Shown one piece after another: positions 1 through 7,267 of a stretch of DNA of 8,660 nucleotides (its first letter is position 1; each line of letters begins with the position of its first letter). Source of the stretch: Kiritimatiellia bacterium (GTDB lineage: Bacteria; Verrucomicrobiota; Kiritimatiellia; CAIQIC01; Lenti-01); the NCBI GenBank assembly GCA_018432565.1, contig JAHDSS010000426.1:1-8660 (forward strand), in the 5' to 3' direction. The translations under genes were made by a program, and so were the position numbers. The notes under the pieces are model-generated. The model made no database searches, was not told the origin of the DNA, and worked only from the letters and a program-made list of their open reading frames with translations.

Positions 1-1377
1 CCACAACCGATCGCCGTCCCACAGTTGTGTGGTCAGACCGATGACCACCATGGCCACGGCTGTCCCGCCCCACAGGGTGACGTCCGGCACCGCCCCGCGC
101 CAGGCGGCAAGGCCGCGCAGCAGGGCGCCGGCGGTCTCCAGGTTGCCGCCGCGGAACAGAATCCACGAGAAACACACCACATGGAATATCCAAATCCGCC
201 CCAGCCAGACGGCAAGCGGACGGAACGCTCCGCCGGACGGACGGACCACCCGCCCGAGCCATCCGAGCACCAACCGTTCCAGGGCCAGATAGAGGCCGTG
301 GAACGCCCCCCACAGCAGGAACGTCCAGGCCGCGCCGTGCCACAGACCGCCCAGCAGGAACGTCACCAGCAGATTCGCATAGGTCCGCCCCTCCCCCCGG
401 CGCGATCCGCCCAGGGGAATGTACAGATAGTCGCGCAGCCATGACGACAGCGAGATGTGCCAGCGCCGCCAGAACTCCTGAAGCGTGGCCGCGGCATAGG
501 GCGCGTTGAAATTGGCCGGAAAGCGGAATCCCAGCAGCAGGGCCGTGCCGATGGCGATGTCCGAATAGGCCGAGAAGTCGCAGTAGATCTGCACGGCGTA
601 GGCATAGACCGCCAGCAGAATGTCGGGCCCGCTGTAGATTTCCGGCCAGGCGAACACCGGGTCCGCCAGACGCGACGCCAGCCAGTTCGCCACCACGGTT
701 TTCTTGAACAGCCCGCCCAGAATCAGGATCATCGCCCGCGGCGCTTCGAGGGGCTGCCCGCGTTCCGGCATCTGCTCCATCTGCGGCACCAGATTCGCCG
801 CCCGTACAATCGGCCCGGCCACCAGCTGCGGAAAAAACGCCAGATAGTTGGCGAAATCCAGCCACGACCGGGCCGGCGGCGTGCGGCGGCGGTACACGTC
901 CACCACGTAGCTGAGCGCCTGAAAGGTGAAGAACGAAATGCCCACGGGCAGCACGATCCGGGAAATCCACGGATAGATTTCCTCCTGCGCGCGCACCAGC
1001 GTCCAGACCGCGTCCGATCCGATCGCCGCGCATACCGGCCGCAGCAGCGGAAACAGCACGTCCGCAAACAGGAATCCCGTGTACTTGAAGAATCCCAGCA
1101 GGCCGAGATTCAGCGCCACGATCCCGGCCAGCAGGCGCCGGCGGGACGCTTCCGGAGCGCCGGCCCGGTCCAGGCCGTCCATGCGCCGGGCGGCCGCGTG
1201 GTTGACCAGGGCCGATCCCAGCAGCATCAGCGCGAATTTCCAGCTCCAGAAGCCGTAGAAAAACAGGCTGGCAACGAGCACAAACGCCTTGCGCGCCCGG
1301 GGGTGCCCCGCCAGCGCCCAGTGTCCGTGGAACACCAGAAAAAAGAAAACGGCGAATACGGTGGTGGGAAAAAGCAT
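1..1377 (-). CDS. MBOAT family membrane-bound O-acyltransferase, AlgI-like (3' end cut by window edge)
   Basis: This polytopic inner-membrane protein of the AlgI/DltB/PatA class is expected to pass acetyl groups from a cytoplasmic donor to the periplasmic side for O-acetylation of an exported polysaccharide. Translating the minus strand from the ATG at 1377-1375 gives 459 open codons up to the window edge, against roughly 470-520 for the family, so only a short C-terminal piece is missing. Seen directly: hydrophobic N-terminus MLFPTTVFAVFF, then LFFYGFWSWKF (39-49), FFKYTGF (96-102), CDFSAYSDIAIG (266-277), and the family's hallmark block FWRRWHISLSSWLRDYLYIPLGG (302-324, in two parts around WLRDYLYIPLGG), followed by GGLWHG (343-348) with the invariant catalytic-type His347. 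It starts 24 bases after the stop of the large polysaccharide protein, with only a weak purine-rich upstream stretch, so it is probably the third gene of the operon. AlgI-type enzymes usually need a periplasmic SGNH/AlgJ-like partner, which may lie beyond position 1. Family assignment is firm; the acetylated polymer is inferred from context. Confidence 0.93.
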   Translation of the reverse strand, partial: MLFPTTVFAVFFFLVFHGHWALAGHPRARKAFVLVASLFFYGFWSWKFALMLLGSALVNHAAARRMDGLDRAGAPEASRRRLLAGIVALNLGLLGFFKYTGFLFADVLFPLLRPVCAAIGSDAVWTLVRAQEEIYPWISRIVLPVGISFFTFQALSYVVDVYRRRTPPARSWLDFANYLAFFPQLVAGPIVRAANLVPQMEQMPERGQPLEAPRAMILILGGLFKKTVVANWLASRLADPVFAWPEIYSGPDILLAVYAYAVQIYCDFSAYSDIAIGTALLLGFRFPANFNAPYAAATLQEFWRRWHISLSSWLRDYLYIPLGGSRRGEGRTYANLLVTFLLGGLWHGAAWTFLLWGAFHGLYLALERLVLGWLGRVVRPSGGAFRPLAVWLGRIWIFHVVCFSWILFRGGNLETAGALLRGLAAWRGAVPDVTLWGGTAVAMVVIGLTTQLWDGDRLW

Positions 1378-1401
1378 GCCGTTTTTTCCGAAGGCGTTTT
1401 G

Positions 1402-4400
1402 TTAGGGCGGAGGGGGCATGGACAGACGGCCGTCCAGGCCCAGCAGATAGACGCGCGGCGTGGTCAGGTCGCTGTCCGGTGAACCGGGTTCCTCCTCCGG
1501 ACCGTGCAGCGGAACGTTCCATTCCGCCCGCAGCGGCGGAATCAGCACGCTGCCCGCAGCCAGTTCGCGCAGAACCAGTTTGTTGCCCTTGCCGGGCAGC
1601 AGATGGTCGCCGGCCTCCGGCCGCACCACCCGCTCGCCGCGGGACTCTTCGCCCGCGCGCGGCGTGTTCCACAGGGCCGCCTCGGTCTGCAGCACCACGA
1701 CGTTGGCCGGGTGCGCCTCCAGCGCCGCCGCCAGTTCATCCAGCCATGTGGATTCCGGCGGCGAACGCCGCTTGACCACCACGCCCTGCAACTGGTGATT
1801 CCGGATGAAGTCCACGATCTTCGCCGGGGCGATGTCGCCCTCGTAGGACAAATCCACGACCGGCAGCAGGCGGATGCGGTGGAACGCCGTGAACATCTTG
1901 AGCATGTCGGCTCCTTCCGGCCATTCGTCGGGCAGGCTGCCGTCGGGATTCTGGAAGAACCAGGCCGGCGCCAGCGCCGACATGCCGCCCACATAGGGGC
2001 GCAGCGCGGCGGCCTGCTCCGCCGGATCGCCCGGCGGCACCAGCACCAGCGCCGCCGGCGCCGGGGCGCAGTCCATCCGGATGATCCGCGCCCTGGCCAC
2101 GCCCAGATCGAACGCGAACGGCGCAATGCCCCACCAGCCATAGGCCACCTGCGGGGGAATCTCCACCGGCCCGTCAAAGATTTCCAGCCCGTTCACAAAC
2201 CCCCGCATGCCGTCGCCGCGCACTTCCAGCCGCATCGTCATGCTGCCGGGCGGACGGATCCACGGCCGGGACTGCTGCGCCAGCAGCTCGCCGCCGCTCC
2301 ACGCCTGCAGGTGGATAAAGCCGTCCTGATCAAACCCGAACCGCAGCATGCTGTGCGAACTGCGGCGGGCATAGAGCCAGAAGAACCCCTGGGATTCGTC
2401 CAGCACCACCTCAATCGCCCCGTCCCGGAGCAGTTCCGACCGGCGCAGCCGCAGATAGGTCTCGGCCTGATCCACCGCCGCGCGCAGTTCGTAGCGTCCC
2501 CGGTCCAGCGCCCGGATGCCGCCCGACGCGATCCAGCCGTCGGACAGCCGGCCCGACGCGAAATCATCCGTCACCCGGTTGGTCAGCGGCAGGAATCCTT
2601 CGTAGAGCTCGCGCTGGCGGGCGGTCTTTCCGCGGGCGGCCTGCCGGCGGATATAGTCGAAGAACACGCCGGATTCGGGGAACGTCAGCATTTCCATCCC
2701 CAGCAGGGAATGGCCGAAGGGAATCTGCGAATCGGGAGTGCGCCCGAGATCGAGGATGCCGCGCATGGTGGCGTAGCGCTCCGCCGGCTGATCCTGCAGA
2801 TGCAGCAGGGCCAGGCGCGCCTCGAGGTTCATCGGCAGATGGTCCACCAGCTGCTGCACCAGGGCGCGCGCCTCCTGGCGGCGCTTCCGACGGTTCAGCC
2901 ACTGGGCCTGCGCAATCAGGATGTCGGGATTTTCGGGAAAAATCCGCGCGTAGAGGTTCAGCTGCTCGCGCGCCTCGTCCGGACGCCCCATCCGCTCCAG
3001 CAGCTCGGCGCGGCGAATCACCATGTGGATCTGCCCCGGTCCGGCCTCCAGGCTCCGCGTGTAGTACTCCAGCCCCTGCTCCAAATCCCCTTTCTGGATC
3101 CAGGCCCGCCCGATCAGCGACAGGGCCTCCGCGCTGTGCGGATCGGCCTCCAGCCAGCGGTTCCAGTGCGCGATGGCCGCGTCGTAGTCGCCCTCCTGAT
3201 AGGCCAGGTAGCCGTCGCGGCGGCTGGCGTCCTGCCGGGCCTGGGGCGACAGCGCCTCCTCCGGCAGGGCGCGGGTCGCCAGCTGGTAGTACAGGTTCAA
3301 ATGCAGGTCCGCGGCCGGGGCCGCCAGTTCCTCGGCCACCACCGCGTCCGCCACCGCCGGCTCCAGCTCCTGCGCCCGTTCGGGCGTTTCCACCGCGATC
3401 AGCGCGCCGGGAAACAGCGCGGCGATCGAAGCAAACGAGGCCATCTGCGCGACCGAGGCGGGAAAGTGCAACGCCAGTTTCATGTTCCGCTCCTTTATGC
3501 TTTGGTGGACTTCCTGCAGCCACGGGACCAGGACGGGAATGTCATCCGGCGGCACCCCGCGGGCGTCCAGATGGATGCCGTCAGCCTGCATTTTCACGGC
3601 CTCCGCCGCAGGCAGCTCCGCGGGAATCTGCAGCGCCAGTTCGGATGACCGCAACGTCATGCGCGGCAGCACCGCGATGCCGTGCATCCGGGCAAAGGTT
3701 CGCAGGGCGGCGTCATCCCACGGCGGCAGCACCAGCGGCATGGCCTTGACCGCCTCCATCCAGGGCGGACTCACCGCCTTCAGCCGGAAGGCTTCGTCCT
3801 GCAGCTGCCGGATCAGCTGCGGGGACGTCAGCCCCGTGTCCGGGCCCCACACCTTGATCACCTGGCGCGGGCGCGGAAAGGCCAGGGCGGTAATCTGGGT
3901 GGCGGCGGCTCCGGGCTCGGGATCCCACACCTCCAGCCCGAACAGCCCGGGGCGCCCCCCTCCCATCAGGTCCAGCGGCTCTTTCAGCAGCATCCGGCCG
4001 TTCAGCCGCGCAAACAGCGTCCGGCCGCTCAGGGTCAGCTCCAGGTCCTGCTCCTGGCCGGGATGCATCCCGATTTCCTGGGTCATGGCCTGCGTGAACT
4101 CTTCCGATCCATACACTTTCTGGGTCACCCGGATGCTGCCGCTTTCATCGAACAGCAGGCGCACCCCCTCCTCTCCGCCCGGCCGCATCCGCACCCGGAT
4201 GCCGAACTGGCCCGCCTGGATCCGAAAGCTCACGCGCAGCGTGAAATCCTCGAACAGATCACTGCCCACCAGCCACGTCAGCGCCCCCGTCGTCGGCTTG
4301 AACCGGCCCGAGTTCGTTCCCGGCGGAATGGCTTTCAGCCACAGGCTGCCGTCGGCCGGATGCTCGGTCAGCCCCCAGTCGGTCATCCAGCGCTCGGCCT

Positions 4401-5583
4401 GCAGCGGCTGCGCCAGGGTCCAGGGCGAAACCGCCTTGCCCGATTCCACGATGGCCAGAAACTGCTCCAGGCTCCAGGCCGGATTCACCAGCAGCCGGTT
4501 CAGCGCCCGCGGATCGGAATGGCGCGTGTTCAGCAGGAACGGGCCCAGCGAAAATCCGATGCCGTAGTGCTTTTCCACTTCACGCAGGTTCAGGACCCGC
4601 GTCGGCACCGCGCGCGGATCGTACTGCCCGTAATCCCCGTAGGGAAACGCGAACGCCGGCGGCGGCGCATCCATGCCGGCCTGGAACTCCCGGACCATCC
4701 GTTCATGCTCGGCGCGGATCCGCTTGGCGAATTCCTCCGGCGTTTCCAGCCGCTGCTCGGCTTCGATCCACAGAGGGGACGAGAAAAAATTGCCGGTTTC
4801 GCCGTCCGGCCCCGCCGGAATCCGCTGGAAGCCGCCGAAGGACTCCGCGCCGACTTCCCAGGTGCCCGATCGGGCCATGTCGCGCAGAATGGGCCAGCGC
4901 AGGGCCGACGGATCCTTCTGGCGAATGGTGTCGGCCCGGACGAACATGACCGCCTTCCAGCGGTTCGCCCGCAGGATTGCGCGCGTCTCCAGATAGGAAT
5001 TCTTGCGGGACTGCTCCATGGTGACCAGGACCGCCTTGCGCGGCAGCGGCACGCCGTTGAAATAAAAATCCCGCACGTCCGAGAGCCCGATGGGATTGAA
5101 CCCCCGTTCGCGCAGCGCCCGGATCTGCTGCTCGAACTGCGGACGGGGCACTTCATCCGGCGCGCGCACCGTGCCGGCGCTGACCCCGGCATAGGCCAGG
5201 GCGATGAACGTGTCCGCATCGCGCACACCCTCGACGGCCGGCTTGTAGCGCATGCGCTGATAGATCGCCCGCAGCGGCACCCACAGCGCCACCACCAGCG
5301 ACAGGCCCGCCAGAAAATACAGCCAGGCCCGCAGATTGCGGTCCTGCTGCACCGGCTGGGGGCGGGCCCAGCCCGGCGGCAGCAGAGGAGACGGCGGCAG
5401 GGGCGGCGCCCCGGCGTCTTCCGCGTCCGGCGCTTCGGCCGCCGGCGCTTCCGGCTCGGACAGAGGGGTGGACGGCGGCACCGGGACGGCCCCCGCCGGC
5501 GCCGTGGGATCATCCGCCGGCCACGCCTCCGGTTCCGCCGGCCCGGCTTCGCCGGGCTTCCGATGGTCGGGTTCTTTCTTCAT
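1402..5583 (-). CDS. Large membrane-anchored protein: degenerate polysaccharide deacetylase, two lectin-like domains, two glycosidase-like barrels and TPRs
   Basis: This 1393-residue protein probably handles the polysaccharide made by the upstream glycosyltransferase. Domains by eye: Pro/Ala/Glu-rich cytoplasmic segment (1-82); one membrane helix (84-106) placing the rest in the periplasm; CE4/PgaB-like deacetylase fold (about 120-390); concanavalin/LamG-like sandwich (395-570); GH18-like barrel (575-755) with DGIHLDAR (668-675); TPR array (780-950); second sandwich (1000-1172); partial GH18-like segment (1175-1300) with SALAPAWFF (1202-1210). Catalytic motifs look lost: TFDDG reads TMEQS (188-192), the metal-binding HxxxH reads as E247 and G251, and GH18 DGxxxDxE reads DGIHLDAR and QGVVVKRR (1266-1273). 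The structural PYG (314-316) is kept. The frame could open 108 codons earlier at 5907, but that part lies inside the glycosyltransferase gene and is low-complexity Gly/Ala. The ATG at 5583 forms a 4-base ATGA overlap with the previous stop and is preferred. Domain boundaries are approximate, and the second barrel is the least certain. Confidence 0.88.
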   Translation of the reverse strand: MKKEPDHRKPGEAGPAEPEAWPADDPTAPAGAVPVPPSTPLSEPEAPAAEAPDAEDAGAPPLPPSPLLPPGWARPQPVQQDRNLRAWLYFLAGLSLVVALWVPLRAIYQRMRYKPAVEGVRDADTFIALAYAGVSAGTVRAPDEVPRPQFEQQIRALRERGFNPIGLSDVRDFYFNGVPLPRKAVLVTMEQSRKNSYLETRAILRANRWKAVMFVRADTIRQKDPSALRWPILRDMARSGTWEVGAESFGGFQRIPAGPDGETGNFFSSPLWIEAEQRLETPEEFAKRIRAEHERMVREFQAGMDAPPPAFAFPYGDYGQYDPRAVPTRVLNLREVEKHYGIGFSLGPFLLNTRHSDPRALNRLLVNPAWSLEQFLAIVESGKAVSPWTLAQPLQAERWMTDWGLTEHPADGSLWLKAIPPGTNSGRFKPTTGALTWLVGSDLFEDFTLRVSFRIQAGQFGIRVRMRPGGEEGVRLLFDESGSIRVTQKVYGSEEFTQAMTQEIGMHPGQEQDLELTLSGRTLFARLNGRMLLKEPLDLMGGGRPGLFGLEVWDPEPGAAATQITALAFPRPRQVIKVWGPDTGLTSPQLIRQLQDEAFRLKAVSPPWMEAVKAMPLVLPPWDDAALRTFARMHGIAVLPRMTLRSSELALQIPAELPAAEAVKMQADGIHLDARGVPPDDIPVLVPWLQEVHQSIKERNMKLALHFPASVAQMASFASIAALFPGALIAVETPERAQELEPAVADAVVAEELAAPAADLHLNLYYQLATRALPEEALSPQARQDASRRDGYLAYQEGDYDAAIAHWNRWLEADPHSAEALSLIGRAWIQKGDLEQGLEYYTRSLEAGPGQIHMVIRRAELLERMGRPDEAREQLNLYARIFPENPDILIAQAQWLNRRKRRQEARALVQQLVDHLPMNLEARLALLHLQDQPAERYATMRGILDLGRTPDSQIPFGHSLLGMEMLTFPESGVFFDYIRRQAARGKTARQRELYEGFLPLTNRVTDDFASGRLSDGWIASGGIRALDRGRYELRAAVDQAETYLRLRRSELLRDGAIEVVLDESQGFFWLYARRSSHSMLRFGFDQDGFIHLQAWSGGELLAQQSRPWIRPPGSMTMRLEVRGDGMRGFVNGLEIFDGPVEIPPQVAYGWWGIAPFAFDLGVARARIIRMDCAPAPAALVLVPPGDPAEQAAALRPYVGGMSALAPAWFFQNPDGSLPDEWPEGADMLKMFTAFHRIRLLPVVDLSYEGDIAPAKIVDFIRNHQLQGVVVKRRSPPESTWLDELAAALEAHPANVVVLQTEAALWNTPRAGEESRGERVVRPEAGDHLLPGKGNKLVLRELAAGSVLIPPLRAEWNVPLHGPEEEPGSPDSDLTTPRVYLLGLDGRLSMPPPP

Positions 5584-7067
5584 CCGCGCGTTCCCCACTT
5601 CCGGCCCCGCAGGGTGGCCAGGGCCCAGTACACCTGCCAGCTGAAAAACGCCATGTACGTGAACGTGTACACAAACCCCGCCCACCAGTACCGGCGGCCT
5701 GTCTGCTCCCAGAAATGAAACGTCCAGACCAGCGTGATCGCCAGCACCCCCGTCAGGTAGGCCAGCGCCAGATTGCTGCCCCCGGCCAGCAGTGCCGCCA
5801 CCGGCGCCACCACCAGCGCCGAGGTGATCACCACCGGCTCGATGATCGGCATCCACATCATCGCATACCACGACAGAGCCGGCACCGGATGCTTGCGCCA
5901 CATCCACCGGCCCACCTTCACGATTTCGCGCAGGTACGAACGGCTCCAGCGCGCCTGCTGGCGCGCGTACTGCCGCCAGCTGTCCGGCGCGATCGTGGTG
6001 GCCAGCGCCTGGTCCGTGTACAGAATCTTGTAGTCCCGCAGAATCAGGTTCGTCAGGCTCCGGTCATCCCCGAAGTTCCCGTACTCGCCCATCACCTTGG
6101 CGTTCAGCCACTCCTCCAGCACGTGCAGCACGCAGACCCGCCGGTAGGCCGAAAAGCATCCCGGCAGGCAGCTGACCGTCCCGCTCACGCTTTCCGCCGC
6201 TTTCATCACCTTGTACGAAAAATAGTACCGCACGTCCTGCATCCGGGTCAGCAGGTTGGTCCGCGCGTTTTCCACGTCGCAGTGTCCGCTGACGCCCCCC
6301 ACCGTCGGGTCGGTGAATCCCTGCACCAGCTTCTGGATCGAGCCGGGAAAAATGAACGTGTCCGAATCCACGCAGACCACGATTTCGCCCCGGCCCAGCA
6401 GCACGCCCACGGCCCAGGCATGCACCAGCCCGCGGTTCTTCTGGAAATCCACCACCACCAGATTCGGATGACGCGTCTGCGCCTCCAGCATCTGCGCCAG
6501 CGTGCCGTCCGTCGAACCGTCGTTCACACAGACCACTTCCAGCTTGTCGTCCGGATAGCCCGCGGCGAAAATCCGCTCGATCGTCTGCCGGATCACCCCC
6601 TCCTCGTTCATGCACGGCACCAGCACCGACACCGTCGGCTCGTAGCCGCGGTCCGGAGGAGACACATACATCGAGGCGATCAGAAACCGCGACACCACGA
6701 AGACGCCCGCCACCAGCGAATAGAGGCTGACCAGCGGCTGGTAGAAGTAGTTGCCCGCGCTGCGCAGTTGCATGAACACCGCCGTCGCCAGCATCAGCAG
6801 CGCCACCGTCACGATCAGCGCCGCCAGCCACTTCGGCGGACGCCGGTAGAGCTTGGCCATCCGCTCGCGCGCCGCCTCCATCGAAGGAAACTCGGCCGCC
6901 GCCGCCAGCGGTTCCTCGCTGCGGGTTGACTCCAGCGGCTGCTGGCAGTAGGGGCAGACCACCGGCGGAGGCGTTCCGTGCACATGCACCGTCACGCCGC
7001 AGGTCTCGCAGCGGCAGTGGGTGATCACTGTCATCGGCTCGTCAACCTGGAATGTCATGGGCTCCAT
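5580..7067 (-). CDS. Processive family 2 glycosyltransferase, hyaluronan synthase/NodC-like, with N-terminal zinc ribbon
   Basis: This inner-membrane synthase (495 aa) should polymerise a beta-linked polysaccharide from UDP-sugars and extrude it. Motifs: VNDGSTDG (181-188), DSD (234-236) for UDP/metal binding, TNLLTRMQDVRY (270-281), GDDRSLTN (333-340) with the catalytic-base Asp, and QQARWSRSY (370-378), the QxxRW product-channel motif. The strings GDDRxLTN and QQxRWxxSYxRE are typical of hyaluronan and chitin-oligosaccharide synthases, so a GlcNAc-containing product is likely but unproven. Membrane segments: about 80-101 and 110-135 before the catalytic domain; 396-429, 433-453 and 460-482 after it; the end WGTRG is typical of the family. 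Unusually, residues 20-41 hold CxxC...CxxC, a zinc-ribbon-like module. The start is uncertain: ATG 7067 was chosen because AGGTGA lies 11 bases upstream; GTG 7082 and ATG 7058 are alternatives. It is the first gene of the operon, with its stop overlapping the next start. Confidence 0.93.
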   Translation of the reverse strand: MEPMTFQVDEPMTVITHCRCETCGVTVHVHGTPPPVVCPYCQQPLESTRSEEPLAAAAEFPSMEAARERMAKLYRRPPKWLAALIVTVALLMLATAVFMQLRSAGNYFYQPLVSLYSLVAGVFVVSRFLIASMYVSPPDRGYEPTVSVLVPCMNEEGVIRQTIERIFAAGYPDDKLEVVCVNDGSTDGTLAQMLEAQTRHPNLVVVDFQKNRGLVHAWAVGVLLGRGEIVVCVDSDTFIFPGSIQKLVQGFTDPTVGGVSGHCDVENARTNLLTRMQDVRYYFSYKVMKAAESVSGTVSCLPGCFSAYRRVCVLHVLEEWLNAKVMGEYGNFGDDRSLTNLILRDYKILYTDQALATTIAPDSWRQYARQQARWSRSYLREIVKVGRWMWRKHPVPALSWYAMMWMPIIEPVVITSALVVAPVAALLAGGSNLALAYLTGVLAITLVWTFHFWEQTGRRYWWAGFVYTFTYMAFFSWQVYWALATLRGRKWGTRG

Positions 7068-7078
7068 GCGAGATCCGT

Positions 7079-7084
7079 TCACCT
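7079..7084 (-). promoter_or_regulatory. Candidate ribosome binding site for the glycosyltransferase
   Basis: The minus strand reads AGGTGA here, 11 bases before the ATG at 7067, which is rather long spacing. The GTG inside this hexamer would itself be the start if translation began at 7082. A GGAG further down lies only 3 bases before the ATG at 7058. The hexamer is the main reason for preferring 7067, but the choice is not secure. Confidence 0.35.
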
Positions 7085-7133
7085 GTTCATTCCCGCCCCA
7101 CGAACCGCATCCCGGTCGCGGGGCTGGTCTTGC

Positions 7134-7162
7134 ACTATAACGTCACCGCCGCCATTTGTCGC
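7134..7162 (-). promoter_or_regulatory. Candidate sigma-70-like promoter of the polysaccharide operon
   Basis: On the minus strand, GCGACA (7162-7157; 4 of 6 to TTGACA) and TATAGT (7139-7134; 5 of 6 to TATAAT) are separated by exactly 17 bases. Directly upstream, 7163-7190 is A/T-rich and contains AAAATATTAAGGAAAA on the minus strand, which resembles an UP element and stands out in this G+C-rich region. Initiation near 7127 would give a leader of about 60 bases before the ATG at 7067. This is based on motif matching only. Confidence 0.45.
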
Positions 7163-7257
7163 ATGCTTTTCCTTAATATTTTCTTTCCGGCCTCCGCCGG
7201 CCCTCGCTCCAACAAATGTCTTTCCCCGGGCAACCGGGTCGGCTAGCGTTGGGTCAT

Positions 7258-7263
7258 GGTGAG
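7258..7263 (+). promoter_or_regulatory. Candidate ribosome binding site for the M48 protease
   Basis: GGTGAG lies 4 bases before the ATG at 7268. Because GGTGA pairs with the far end of the anti-Shine-Dalgarno sequence, this short spacing is acceptable. The upstream in-frame ATG at 7256 lacks a comparable motif, so this site favours the later start. Confidence 0.4.
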
Positions 7264-7267
7264 ACAC

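Noticed and set aside
1378..1401. Possible terminator between the large gene and the MBOAT gene (run of A/T with GCC/GGC arms)
   Set aside because: The stem is only three base pairs and the T-run is not positioned after it. The 24-base spacing fits an operon better.
457..5718. Very long plus-strand open frames (457-1482, 1504-3648, 3682-5718)
   Set aside because: They lie antisense to genes with clear family motifs, their translations are rich in Arg, His, Gln and Pro with no recognisable domain, and long antisense frames are expected at this G+C content.
5584..5907. Extending the large protein upstream to an ATG at 5907
   Set aside because: The extra 108 codons lie within the glycosyltransferase gene in another frame and are Gly/Ala/His low complexity. 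The ATG at 5583 has the typical ATGA overlap.
5715..6929. Plus-strand open frame of 404 codons
   Set aside because: It is antisense to the glycosyltransferase, which has complete catalytic motifs, and its translation is Arg/His/Gln-rich without domains.
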